Part shown: piece after piece, positions 16,701 to 23,847 of the stretch | How positions within the stretch are numbered: the first letter of the stretch is position 1 | Layout: every line of letters starts with the position of its first letter | Source: Planctomycetota bacterium | Lineage (GTDB): Bacteria > Planctomycetota > Planctomycetia > Gemmatales > Gemmataceae | NCBI GenBank assembly: GCA_016873095.1 | Contig: VGYC01000048.1 | Coordinates: 1-42,209 of the forward strand | Length of the DNA: 42,209 nt | Reading direction: 5' to 3' | The notes under the pieces: model-generated | Databases searched by the model: none | The model's input: only the letters and a program-made list of their open reading frames with translations | What the model was told of the DNA's origin: nothing | Program-made: the position numbers and the translations under genes

Positions 16701-16942
16701 ACATGTGCGACCATTTTGCCCGGCTGCGCACCGTCTACATGGTCCCGTTCTACGACGTCGGCAACGCCTACTTCCGCTGGAACGCGCTCGGCCCGCTGGC
16801 CCAGGCCGTCGGCGTCGGCCTGCGACTGGACGTGACGTGGGTCGGCCTCATCGAACGCACGATGCTGCGGCTAGACGTGGCCCAAAGCGTCAGCGAGAAC
16901 GCACCCACGCAGTTCTGGTTCGGCGTCCAGCACCCGTTCTAG
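13775..16942 (+). CDS. Secreted M1-type zinc peptidase fused to an Omp85-like outer-membrane barrel
   Basis: A 1055-residue protein with a signal peptide (LLLGLPMLLFAAGSAIA, cleavage near residue 26). Residues about 30-600 form an M1 peptidase: zinc motif HEICH (392-396), then exactly 18 residues, then the third ligand Glu415 in 'WMDEGLATYF', and Tyr489 in 'MTYDRGSRIVGMIEERMG' as the expected transition-state tyrosine. The usual GxMEN substrate motif reads CGGMVM, so the amine-binding Glu is absent. Residues about 650-1055 look like a 16-strand bacterial surface antigen barrel: 'GGGDNFRGFG' (940-949) matches the RGF/RGY loop-6 motif of Omp85 proteins, followed by 'ASAEWRLPVF', 'YMVPFYDVGNAYF', 'QAVGVGLRLDV' and a final beta-strand ending in Phe. 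This suggests surface- or periplasm-tethered proteolysis. The gene is monocistronic. Confidence 0.85.
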   Translation: MRPSQVSTWLLLGLPMLLFAAGSAIAGELPPGLPRYDLDIKLDPARRLVEVRQHVVWTNKARRPTGQAVLNVHSHYSIPDKDVGFLAKTVEILRLAPSESLSFDGPACSIQDVELVAIKSAAWAPLRQAAFQEAIPLLKPKPPPKSPGNKEAPSVDEPALPPRTKLPHRFRDDRPTTLVIDLPRQVGPGESVAFELTFKLDIPQKMGRWGTWGGVTVLAQWLPVMSFYDDQGWQDVPFIPWHQPYFNEAGIFTAKIVLPTKQKLACTGTIESDRDLGDGWRELRVGQVAARDFSMVCSERFQEHTDMAGRVKVRCLALPEHEFYAKEMVKVACEAIPAYEQWFGPYPYPEFDLVEAYFGWNGNECGGMVMIDQRIFSMPHAGRNYIDYLVSHEICHQWWYNVVGTNGYAETWMDEGLATYFSHRLTNQKLGQNNQLLTFPKGLSWLPNINREDFRSYGMMGVVARGQAKPVVQPMEKFDNLVNLMGMTYDRGSRIVGMIEERMGEANFMDFMKQTYKKHQFGILRVADFQKELEEYTGRSWDDFFRGWLYSTGMSEWSVDKVDLSCPTGPRRYLPGHCNQPTRATIHLTQNGECNEPTVLGFRLVGDEGYQVRVPIFPELPTMEDAENGAHVESIQEHDARGKIITKVKVDITLPKPPSQISVDPDHVLIDSNLHNNHWQPECRWRFTPLYTQLEETDVTAAYDRWNFIFGPWFYGSSYNNPWFTRSAMVGARAGAYRTQEFDGGAYVALRSNDRNIIAGVDAQWEHLPWANTQLGLIVEQNLATLGPENIPSSRAVAYGRYIFLPGTSLYLPPFEHLEVFAAVQNRNLPLPNVIPPGARLFNEQAPLGIHYHKYLLTPYWDPEGGYALDLTYEGGLPVFTNTPGFNMAFGQFSFVKTPPRWARDAWDNPAWNWLTGARWAFRVNGAMAVPSDGLFFSLGGGDNFRGFGLNQRQGSATWVASAEWRLPVFQNVNLDMCDHFARLRTVYMVPFYDVGNAYFRWNALGPLAQAVGVGLRLDVTWVGLIERTMLRLDVAQSVSENAPTQFWFGVQHPF

Positions 16943-16965
16943 AAAAAGTGTTAACGCTTGAGTCG

Positions 16966-17031
16966 CGTAGCGGAACTCGCAAGAGTTCCGACAGCCTGCT
17001 CGCAGGTCGCCGACGCTTTAACGGAATTCCG
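16966..17031. repeat. Interspersed repeat family 1, copy C (right arm partly deleted)
   Basis: The left arm 16966-16990 is identical to copy B (CGTAG plus CGGAACTCGCAAGAGTTCCG). The right arm is only CGGAATTCCG (17022-17031). This is exactly what remains if the 10 bp TTGCGAATTC are lost from CGGAATTCTTGCGAATTCCG by slippage between its two GAATTC copies. The element fills the gap between the convergent genes ending at 16942 and 17033. Confidence 0.8.
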
Positions 17032-17032
17032 A

Positions 17033-17509
17033 TCACGCCCACGGGAAGTGGTCCTTGAATTTGTCGGACAGCTGGCTGAACAGCGCATCGACCTGGCTGT
17101 GCAGATGTTCCAGCGACATCCTGGCCGATTGCAAGGCGGCGGACACCTGCGACTCGAACTGCTGCGGAAACTGCGGAAACTGCGGCAACGATGGAAACTG
17201 CGGCGCGGACACCTGGGGCGGCTTGGGCAACGACACGGAGCCGAACGATGGCAGGCTCGGGAACGACGGCAGATTCGTCGGCAGCGTCGGCAGGCCGGGA
17301 TGCGAGGGCAGGCTTGGAAATCTCGGCAGGCTTGGCAAGCTCGGGAACGTCACGTTCGGAAACGCCGCCGAGAACTTCGCTTCAAGCTGCGAGAACAGCG
17401 AGCTGAACGGGCTCGTGCTCGGCGTGCAGCGATCCTCCAGGCACTCCACCTGGAGCTGACTTCGCGATCGTTGGCTCACGGCTGACGCCTTGCAAACAGA
17501 TGCATCCAC
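17033..17509 (-). CDS. Proline-rich protein with planctomycete LEDR-TPS N-terminal motif
   Basis: A 158-residue protein. Residues about 18-32 read 'QLQVECLEDRCTPS', matching the L-x-E-x-LEDR-x-TPS/A stretch found near the N-terminus of many large secreted planctomycete proteins. Here it is followed by a short polypeptide rather than a giant one. The middle (about 50-115) is a Pro/Leu/Phe/Ser-rich array of FPSLP-like units with a period of about 3-6 residues. The C-terminal third is helical ('SAALQSARMSLEHLHSQVDAL'). It may be a cell-wall or matrix protein (inference). It converges with the peptidase-barrel gene. The ATG at 17509 is not strongly supported by a ribosome binding site. Confidence 0.65.
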   Translation of the reverse strand: MDASVCKASAVSQRSRSQLQVECLEDRCTPSTSPFSSLFSQLEAKFSAAFPNVTFPSLPSLPRFPSLPSHPGLPTLPTNLPSFPSLPSFGSVSLPKPPQVSAPQFPSLPQFPQFPQQFESQVSAALQSARMSLEHLHSQVDALFSQLSDKFKDHFPWA

Positions 17510-17549
17510 TCTTGCCCGGTTCCGACGGGCTGATTTCCATTAAACACTG

Positions 17550-17580
17550 CCAATCGAAAAAGTTTCGATTGGTGTATTAT
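17550..17580 (+). promoter_or_regulatory. Perfect palindrome next to a -10-like TATTAT
   Basis: CCAATCGAAA-AAG-TTTCGATTGG (17550-17572) is a 10-bp perfect inverted repeat with a 3-nt centre. It is followed two bases later by TATTAT (17575-17580). It lies in an AT-rich gap between the divergent LEDR protein and the DUF1559 gene, about 80 bp upstream of the latter. It could be an operator covering the promoter. No good -35 hexamer was identified. Confidence 0.45.
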
Positions 17581-17656
17581 ATCCGGGTGGTGGATCGCGG
17601 CGGAACTGGCTGACGGCAAGTAACGTGTCTGTAGTGCATCTTGCAGAGGTCATGTG

Positions 17657-18526
17657 ATGACCGGCCGACAAAGGACCGCGCAGCGCGGCGCTACATTGAT
17701 CGAAGTCATTCTCGTGATCGCTATCGTCGCAATCCTGTCGGCGATGTTAATGGTGGCGGTGCAAGTTGTGCGCGAGGCTGCATATCGCACCGAGAGTATG
17801 AACAATCTCCGGCAGATTGCGATTGCCACCCAGAGTTTCGCCGCGGAGCGGCGCGGGTTGCTGCCGACCGTGTACGGTGATGATACAGGTCCCAATCCCC
17901 ACATGTCTGTCTTCACTGCGTTGCTTCCTTACCTTGAACGCTGGGAGGGTGAACTGTTACCCGCTCATGTGCGTACGTTCCTGAACCCCGCCGACCCGAC
18001 CATTGTCCCCCATCGCGAGCATTTGACCAGTTACGCGGCCAACGCCCAGGTCTTTCGGACTGGTGGCTCGTTGGCCTCAACCTTCCGTGATGGAATTTCT
18101 CATACGATTGCGTTCGCGGAGCACTACGCCATCTGCAAGCGCTGCGACACGCTCGGGGGCAATGCACTGATAACCGAGTTCAGTTATTGGCCGTGGGAAT
18201 GGTCGTCACCGCTGCGCCGTCCGACGTTTGCAGATGGTGGACCAGCATGGGGCGGTGATGTTTACCCGGTGACCAGCGGATTCCCACCCAAGAGCATTGG
18301 CAGCGGCTTGCTGCCCTCTCGGACATTTCAGGCTCGTCCGCCGGCGGATGGTTGCAACCCGATGACTGATTGCGATCCTCATCTGGCGCAGACGCCGCAC
18401 AGGGAAGGTATGCTAGCGGCCTTGGGCGACGCCAGCGTTCGTATCCTGGCGCCAACGATGTCACCAAACACCTACTGGGGAGCTGTGACGCCAAATCGAG
18501 GTGAGTTGCTCGGAAGCGACTGGTGA
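17657..18526 (+). CDS. DUF1559 pseudopilin-like protein (first copy)
   Basis: A 289-residue type II pseudopilin-like protein of the planctomycete-expanded DUF1559 family. The type IV prepilin signal is present: a short basic leader, RGATLIEV (cleavage after G, Glu at +5), and a hydrophobic helix 'VILVIAIVAILSAMLMVAV'. The family features 'REAAYRTESMNNLRQIAIATQSFA' and 'TFRDGISHTIAFAEHYA' follow, with the C-terminal 'HREGMLAALGDASVRIL..TYWGAVTPNRGELLGSDW'. Such proteins are thought to assemble into or with pilus-like secretion machinery, but their function is unknown. The ATG at 17657 is preferred over the adjacent GTG (17654) because GAGG lies 7 nt upstream. A terminator-like hairpin follows at 18621. 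Confidence 0.9.
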   Translation: MTGRQRTAQRGATLIEVILVIAIVAILSAMLMVAVQVVREAAYRTESMNNLRQIAIATQSFAAERRGLLPTVYGDDTGPNPHMSVFTALLPYLERWEGELLPAHVRTFLNPADPTIVPHREHLTSYAANAQVFRTGGSLASTFRDGISHTIAFAEHYAICKRCDTLGGNALITEFSYWPWEWSSPLRRPTFADGGPAWGGDVYPVTSGFPPKSIGSGLLPSRTFQARPPADGCNPMTDCDPHLAQTPHREGMLAALGDASVRILAPTMSPNTYWGAVTPNRGELLGSDW

Positions 18527-18620
18527 TTTCCGACTGCGTTTTTGAGCTCCGCGCGAATCGAGAATTCGGAACGACTTGGTCGCAGCAGCGACGGCCATCC
18601 GTTCATGCTTCAGTTCTTGG

Positions 18621-18639
18621 AGACGTGCCACGTCTTTTT
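18621..18639 (+). terminator. Rho-independent terminator candidate
   Basis: AGACGT-GCC-ACGTCT followed by TTTT. This is a 6-bp stem with a triloop, extendable by a G-T pair, and a short T-run, 95 nt downstream of the DUF1559 stop and 88 nt upstream of the next gene. The rest of 18527-18726 shows nothing recognisable. Confidence 0.45.
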
Positions 18640-18726
18640 CGCGTGCAAGCGCGAGCCGGCAACTTGCGGCACCGGCATGCCCTCGTAAGATCACCAGCGT
18701 CCTCTTTTCACTAACATGAGGCAGCC

Positions 18727-20904
18727 ATGCCGCTTTACCTGTTGCTCGCGGTGTTTCCGGGCGGAGCAAACGATCTGCGCATCGACGCCGACCGGACCGG
18801 GCAAAAGGTGACGGTCAGCGCACGACTGCCCGCTGCCGCCACGTTGCCTGAGGGCCAGGTCAAGGCCGCGGATGGCGAGCGCTGGCTGCGGTTCTGTCTG
18901 GTGGATGGCAAGCGTGAGGGCCCGCCCATCCTGGGAACCTACCAGCGGCGCCAGCGCGAGTTGACCTTCGTCCCTCGCTTTGCCTTGCAGCCCGGCAAGA
19001 AGTATCGCGCTTACCTCGGCCTGGAGGACAAGGAGACGAAGTCGCTGGAGTATCGCGTCCCGGAGCGAGCCGCCACCGCGCCGGCTGCCGTGGCCAGGAT
19101 CTATCCCAGTGCCGATGTCCTGCCGGCCAACCATCTGCGCTTCTTCATCCACTTCTCCGCTCCCATGCGCGGCGGCAAGGACATCTTCGACCAGATTCGC
19201 ATCCTGGATGCCCAGGGCAACGCCGTTGACGATCCCTGGCTGCGCGACGAACTCTGGGACGAATCCGGCAAGCTGCTCATCCTCTACATCCATCCCGGCC
19301 GCATCAAGTGGGACGTGCTGCTGCGCCTCATCTACGGGCCCGTGCTCGAACCCGACCAGGAATACACGCTGGTGCTGTCCGCCGACATGCTCGACGCCAA
19401 TGGCCAGCGGCTCGGCAAGGAGTATCGCAAGAAGTTCCGCACCACCGCCGAGCACCGCGCCCGGGTGGCCGTGGACGACTGGCGCATCAAGCCGCCCCAC
19501 GCCGGCGGCAACGGGCCCGTCATCGTGTCGTTCCCGAAGATCATGGACCACAGCTCGCTCGATCGCTACCTGTCCGTGCGCGACGACAAGGGGCAAGCGC
19601 TGGCGGGGAAGATCGACATCGGCCGCGATGAGAAGACATGGTTCTTCACGCCGGCGCAGCCGTGGACCGCGGGGACTTACACGCTCGTCATCGACGAACG
19701 CCTCGAAGACACGGCCGGCAACACGCCCCTGCGGCCATTCGACCTGGATCCGAAGACGCCGAAATTGCCACCGCAGAGATTGCAGCGCGAGTTCCGGGCG
19801 ACGTCCAATCCTCGCGGCTTTCGCTTCTCCGAGATCATGGTGATCGTGTACGCCGATTTTCCGAAGGAGCCGGAGCATCAGCTGGCGCTGGCGAAATACA
19901 CCGCCAGCAAGGGATTCAATTGCGTCGAGGCCGAACTGGACAAGCTTGAAGTCTGCCGTCAGGCCGGTCTCAAGGTGCGGCTGGGGAGCAACGACGTCGG
20001 CAAGCTGCTCCGGGCCGCGCCGAAGCTGAAGGACGACCCGGCCGTGCTGGGCTACTTCATCTCGGACCGGCGCACGCGCTCGGCCTTTCCCGGCTTCGCG
20101 CGGACTGCCCGCGCCTTCGAGGCTGCCGATCCCAATCATCCGACGCTGTTCATCAACCGCGCCGAATACAACCAGTTTCCCGAATTCGTCGAGGTCGTCA
20201 AGCCGATGGTGCTCGACTACTACCACTATCACTGGTGGCACAAGAACCATCCGGAGCGCTACTACCTCTACCTGAGCATGTTTCGCGACCTGAGCGTCAA
20301 GCACGGCATTCCGCAGATGCGCTGCCTGGGGTCAAACAATCCGCCCGAGAAGATCCGCCAGTCGATGTACGTGGCCCTGGCCTATGGCGTGCAGGCATTG
20401 CACTTCTGGCCGCCATGGTTCGTCACCTGCAAGCTGAACAAGGACCGTGGCGCCGTGCTGGAAGACGGCAAGCCGGTCTTCGGTCTCAGCGACGCCGGCA
20501 AGGCCGTCTCCGAGATCGCCCGCGAGCTGAAGGCTCTCGGGCCGGTCCTCGTCAAGCTGCAAAACCTGGCCGTCTATCATACCGACAAGACGCTCCCGCT
20601 CGGAGCCCGGCGCGCGCCGGACGACCTCTGGTTCCAGCCGGAAGGCGAGTCGTTCCTCGTCGGCATCTTCCATGATGCCGACAACAACCGCTACCTGATG
20701 CCGGTGAACCATGGCGTGGACAGGACGCGTGAACTGAAACTGCGCTTCCGGGAAAAACTCACCCTGGAAATGTGCGATCGCACGACGGCGGCATGGCGGA
20801 CGCTTGCGCTGACCGAGACCAACGGCCAGCACGCATGCCGGCTGAAGCTGGCGCCCGGCGACGGCGCGTTGCTGCGCGTCAAGGGAGATCCATCGGCTCG
20901 ATGA
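18727..20904 (+). CDS. Ig-like (Big_5/SbsA-type) plus TIM-barrel-like protein
   Basis: A 725-residue protein, possibly exported through a short N-terminal hydrophobic stretch (LYLLLAVFPGG). Residues about 120-240 and 245-360 read as two SbsA-like Ig domains ('ARIYPSADVLPANHLRFFIHFSAPM', 'YTLVLSADMLDANGQRL', 'WTAGTYTLVIDERLEDTAGN'). Residues about 370-610 have beta/alpha-barrel-like alternation ('KGFNCVEAELDKLEVCRQAGLKV', 'GYFISDRR', 'VVKPMVLDYYHYHWW', 'IRQSMYVALAYGVQALHFWPPW'), resembling glycoside-hydrolase-like domains. The end (about 630-725) is a small beta-domain with 'LAPGDGALLRV', common at the C-terminus of glycosidases. A carbohydrate-active role is likely but no catalytic acid pair could be assigned. 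GAGG 5 nt before the ATG supports the start. Confidence 0.65.
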   Translation: MPLYLLLAVFPGGANDLRIDADRTGQKVTVSARLPAAATLPEGQVKAADGERWLRFCLVDGKREGPPILGTYQRRQRELTFVPRFALQPGKKYRAYLGLEDKETKSLEYRVPERAATAPAAVARIYPSADVLPANHLRFFIHFSAPMRGGKDIFDQIRILDAQGNAVDDPWLRDELWDESGKLLILYIHPGRIKWDVLLRLIYGPVLEPDQEYTLVLSADMLDANGQRLGKEYRKKFRTTAEHRARVAVDDWRIKPPHAGGNGPVIVSFPKIMDHSSLDRYLSVRDDKGQALAGKIDIGRDEKTWFFTPAQPWTAGTYTLVIDERLEDTAGNTPLRPFDLDPKTPKLPPQRLQREFRATSNPRGFRFSEIMVIVYADFPKEPEHQLALAKYTASKGFNCVEAELDKLEVCRQAGLKVRLGSNDVGKLLRAAPKLKDDPAVLGYFISDRRTRSAFPGFARTARAFEAADPNHPTLFINRAEYNQFPEFVEVVKPMVLDYYHYHWWHKNHPERYYLYLSMFRDLSVKHGIPQMRCLGSNNPPEKIRQSMYVALAYGVQALHFWPPWFVTCKLNKDRGAVLEDGKPVFGLSDAGKAVSEIARELKALGPVLVKLQNLAVYHTDKTLPLGARRAPDDLWFQPEGESFLVGIFHDADNNRYLMPVNHGVDRTRELKLRFREKLTLEMCDRTTAAWRTLALTETNGQHACRLKLAPGDGALLRVKGDPSAR

Positions 20905-21065
20905 CGTCGGGCCGGAGTTTGTTGCCGAAGGCGCCGAAGCTGCCGACGCCGCGATTGCAACGGGGATTCGGATTGCGCCGGCCCCTTGAGCCGCTCGCGG
21001 CTATCCATCAAGCAGTCCAGGCCTCCCCTTCAATTGTAGCAGATGCAAACGACAAGGGCTGCCGG

Positions 21066-21085
21066 TTCCCGGAGCGATTGTCGGC
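21066..21085. repeat. 20-bp direct repeat, left copy
   Basis: TTCCCGGAGCGATTGTCGGC occurs here and again at 22155-22174 in the same orientation, with a similar GGCTGC(TG)CCG stretch just before each. The two copies flank the second DUF1559 gene. The gap 20905-21191 otherwise shows nothing recognisable. Confidence 0.75.
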
Positions 21086-21191
21086 CGGTCAAGGCGTTGC
21101 AACGCCCGCCGCGCCGCAATGTACGCTGGGCTTCGCATGTGGTAGCGATCAAGGACGTCACAGCGCCAACCTTGGTCTTTGCGGTTGACGC

Positions 21192-22004
21192 CTACCAGTC
21201 GATTCCCAACAGGTCCCCGCTTGATGGCGTGACTGCCGACCAGTACGTGGACGGTGAAATTGACGGCGACAGGATGCGCACACTCGCGTCGGCAAGGGCG
21301 ACCAGCATGCCGGCCGAGTGGGGCGTCTGTGCCAGTGCAAAACTACACTTGGATTTAGGCGGGGCTACTTGAAATGTCTGTGTGCCATAGCTTGGTCCCG
21401 TTTGTACTGGATTCCCGGAGCTGACTGGAACAACATCGCCAGCGTCGGCAAACGTCGCGCGGCGCATTCCTCCTAACCCTGCTGATTGGCCGAGGAAAGG
21501 CAAGTACATTGTGCCATTGCAGTCGTAGGCATAGTGCTCTGCGAAGCCTATCGTGTTGGAAGTTCCATCTTGAAAAGTGACCGGTAAGCGCGCATTGCCC
21601 TGGTACGCTTGCGCGTTGGCAGCATAGCTCGCTACAGCGAGGTCTTTGGCGAGTGCTTCGGCCGCCGTCGGGTCAGCGGGGCTCAGGTCCAGTTGAATTG
21701 CAAAGGTTCCTAGCTTCTTGGTCATCTGTTTGACAGCGTTTTCTTGGTCCAGATACGGCAATATTGAAAAAAATAGAGGTTTCCGAAAAGTGTTTGACCC
21801 GTCGATAGTAGGCAACGCCTGGTGATGATTGGCGGCAAACGATTGGACGCCCAAGCTGATCTGGCGGAGGTTGTTCTTACTGTGCGTCATCAGCCCAGCT
21901 TCGCGGACCTTCTGCACTGCGGGGATCAACAGTGCGAGAAGGACCGCGATGATCGCCAGGACTACGAGCAACTCAATCAGCGTCATGCCGGTGCGCTTGC
22001 TCAT
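21192..22004 (-). CDS. DUF1559 pseudopilin-like protein (second copy)
   Basis: A 270-residue DUF1559 protein with a canonical prepilin N-terminus: [14 protein letters not shown] (cleavage after G, Glu at +5) and the helix '[17 protein letters not shown]', then '[26 protein letters not shown]'. The family's middle '[17 protein letters not shown]' and C-terminal '[35 protein letters not shown]' are present. It clearly pairs with the copy at 17657 but is diverged and encoded on the other strand. The ATG at 22004 has AAGGA 8 nt upstream. Its codon use looks more AT-rich than that of its neighbours, and a 20-bp direct repeat flanks it, so separate acquisition is possible. Confidence 0.9.
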   Translation of the reverse strand: MSKRTGMTLIELLVVLAIIAVLLALLIPAVQKVREAGLMTHSKNNLRQISLGVQSFAANHHQALPTIDGSNTFRKPLFFSILPYLDQENAVKQMTKKLGTFAIQLDLSPADPTAAEALAKDLAVASYAANAQAYQGNARLPVTFQDGTSNTIGFAEHYAYDCNGTMYLPFLGQSAGLGGMRRATFADAGDVVPVSSGNPVQTGPSYGTQTFQVAPPKSKCSFALAQTPHSAGMLVALADASVRILSPSISPSTYWSAVTPSSGDLLGIDW

Positions 22005-22154
22005 GTGCCGATCCTTGACTGAAAACAATGAAGAGTAGAAAACAATCAATAACGTATCGCTGTCATCCAATGCTTGCAAGGGCACTTGGCCTTGGCCGAT
22101 TGACGCTCGGAACGTCCCGATTTCTCAGGCGTGGTCCAGCGCGGCTGCTGCCGC

Positions 22155-22183
22155 TTCCCGGAGCGATTGTCGGCGTCTATAAT
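22155..22183 (+). promoter_or_regulatory. 20-bp direct repeat (right copy) ending in a consensus TATAAT
   Basis: The second copy of the 20-mer TTCCCGGAGCGATTGTCGGC (22155-22174) is followed by GTC and a perfect TATAAT (22178-22183). The repeat's first six bases sit 17 bp upstream of the -10, at the -35 position, although they match TTGACA poorly. The site is 41 bp upstream of the class III aminotransferase start, so it is a plausible promoter. Confidence 0.45.
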
Positions 22184-22223
22184 CGTCACCTGACACTCGC
22201 CTGCGGCCCCAAAGGACCATCCC

Positions 22224-23606
22224 ATGTCCCTAGCGACTCTCCCTGATCTGATCTCCACCGCCCAGACCACCGAGGAGGAGTTCCTCCGGCACATCTTCGT
22301 GCGTGACCAGATGGCCGAGTGGTCCAAGCAGCCGCTCATCATGGAGCGGGCCGAGGGCGTTTACTACTGGGATGTCAACGGCAAGAAGTATCTCGACGCC
22401 CTGTCCGGCATCTACGTCGTCGGCATCGGGCATCGGCATCCGCGCGTGCTCGAGGCCATTCGCAAGCAGTTCGAGACGCTGCACTTCTCGCCGCCCATGC
22501 ACGGGACCAACCCGCTGGCGATCCAGCTTGCCAACCTGCTGTCCGAGGTCGCGCCCGAGTATCCTGGCGGCGAGGGCTGGACGGTCAAGTTCCAGTGCGG
22601 CGGATCGGAGGTCACGGAGGCGGCCATCAAGCTTGCTCGCCAGTATCACCGCCTCACCGGCAATCACGGCAAGTACAAGATCATCAGCCGCTACCAGTCC
22701 TGGCACGGCTCGACGATGGGCTCGCTCGGCGCCTCCGGACTCAAGTCGCGCAAGACCGTCAACGAACCGCTGGCGCCCGGCTTCATCCACGTCTTCCCGC
22801 CCACGTGTTATCGCTGCCCGTTCGGCAAGCAGCATCCCGATTGCGGCATCACCTGCGCCACGCTGATAAGCGACGTCATCGACATGGAAGACCCGGCCAC
22901 GGTGGCGGCGGTCATCGTCGAGCCCATCGGCCACACTGGCGGCATCATCGATCCGCCCGAGGAATACCTGCCCATCCTTCGCGAGTTCTGCGACAAGCAC
23001 AATGTCCTCTTGATGTTCGACGAGATCATCACCGGTTTCGGCCGCACGGGGCAGATGTTCGCCGCCCAGACCTTCGGCGTCACGCCCGACGTCATCTGCT
23101 GCGGCAAGGGGCTGGGGGGCGGCTACGTGCCGCTGTCGGCCATGCTGTGCCGCCGCACCATCGCCGACCAGTTCTGGGGACCCATCGCCAAGAACCCGGG
23201 CTTCGTCGAGGGCCACACGAACGAGGGCAACCCGATCTCCTGCGCCGCCGGCCTCGCCGTCCTGCAAGAGATTCTCGAGCACGACCTGTGCGCCAACGCC
23301 CGCACGCAGGGAGCGCGGCTCCGCGCCGGCCTGGAAAAGCTTGCGAAGAAATATGGCATCATCGGCGACATTCGCGGCAAGGGCCTGTTCATGGGCATCG
23401 AGTTCACCCGCAACCCTGCCACCAAGGAGCGCTTCACCAACGACTTCGGCTTGCAAGTCGGCCGCCGCGCCTTGCACAACGGACTGCTCACCCGCTTCGA
23501 CCCCCACTGGATCGCCATCGGCCCGCCGCTGGTCTCGACACCGCAGCAGATCGACGACATCCTCGGACTGCTGGACAGGAGCATCGGTGAGGTGCTGAAG
23601 CCGTAG
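22224..23606 (+). CDS. Class III pyridoxal-phosphate aminotransferase
   Basis: A 460-residue fold type I aminotransferase of class III (omega-amino acid / ornithine / BioA-like). Seen: 'YYWDVNGKKYLDALSGIYVVGIGH', 'FQCGGSEVTEAAIKLARQY' (PLP phosphate site), 'SRYQSWHGSTMGSLGASG' (stacking aromatic), 'DEIITGFGRTGQMFA' with the pyridine-binding Asp, and the Schiff-base Lys295 in 'PDVICCGKGLGGGYVPLSA'. The segment 'CYRCPFGKQHPDCGITCA' has four cysteines, an unusual cluster also found in some class III enzymes that use taurine or other amines. AAAGGA 7 nt before the ATG supports the start. The neighbours do not define a pathway and the substrate is not predicted. Confidence 0.92.
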   Translation: MSLATLPDLISTAQTTEEEFLRHIFVRDQMAEWSKQPLIMERAEGVYYWDVNGKKYLDALSGIYVVGIGHRHPRVLEAIRKQFETLHFSPPMHGTNPLAIQLANLLSEVAPEYPGGEGWTVKFQCGGSEVTEAAIKLARQYHRLTGNHGKYKIISRYQSWHGSTMGSLGASGLKSRKTVNEPLAPGFIHVFPPTCYRCPFGKQHPDCGITCATLISDVIDMEDPATVAAVIVEPIGHTGGIIDPPEEYLPILREFCDKHNVLLMFDEIITGFGRTGQMFAAQTFGVTPDVICCGKGLGGGYVPLSAMLCRRTIADQFWGPIAKNPGFVEGHTNEGNPISCAAGLAVLQEILEHDLCANARTQGARLRAGLEKLAKKYGIIGDIRGKGLFMGIEFTRNPATKERFTNDFGLQVGRRALHNGLLTRFDPHWIAIGPPLVSTPQQIDDILGLLDRSIGEVLKP

Positions 23607-23745
23607 CCGCATCGTCTCGTTGGCGGCCGGCTGGCTTTTTCGTCGCTTGTCGTCGCCGATCACTCATCGGTTGACGGTACTGGAAGAAGAGCAAACGTCG
23701 GCGACGGCTCTGCGCAAGCTCCTGCATTGTCGTGGTTTGATAGAT

Positions 23746-23847
23746 GGGAGGGCGAGGCTCCTGCCGAGCCGCCGCCTGGTCCCTGGCTGTGAATGCAACT
23801 TCGGTCCACATACGCCGTTCACGGCTCGGCAGGAGCCTCGCCCTCCC
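23746..23847. repeat. Interspersed repeat family 2, intact copy
   Basis: A perfect 25-bp inverted repeat: the left arm 23746-23770 starts GGGAGGGCGAGGCTCCTGCC and the right arm 23823-23847 is its exact reverse complement, around a 52-bp centre. Each arm contains a small GGCTC-CTGCC-GAGCC hairpin. It lies in the 518-bp gap 23607-24124, which shows no other feature. A decayed relative is at 121-200. Confidence 0.85.

Noticed and set aside
13751-16714. A 987-residue minus-strand frame opposite the peptidase-barrel gene
   Set aside because: It is Arg/Val/His-rich shadow sequence without domains, while the plus strand shows clear catalytic and barrel motifs.
17160-17340. Short-period repeats near 17160-17340 as a satellite array
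   Set aside because: They encode the FPSLP-like proline-rich units of the LEDR protein and are in frame.
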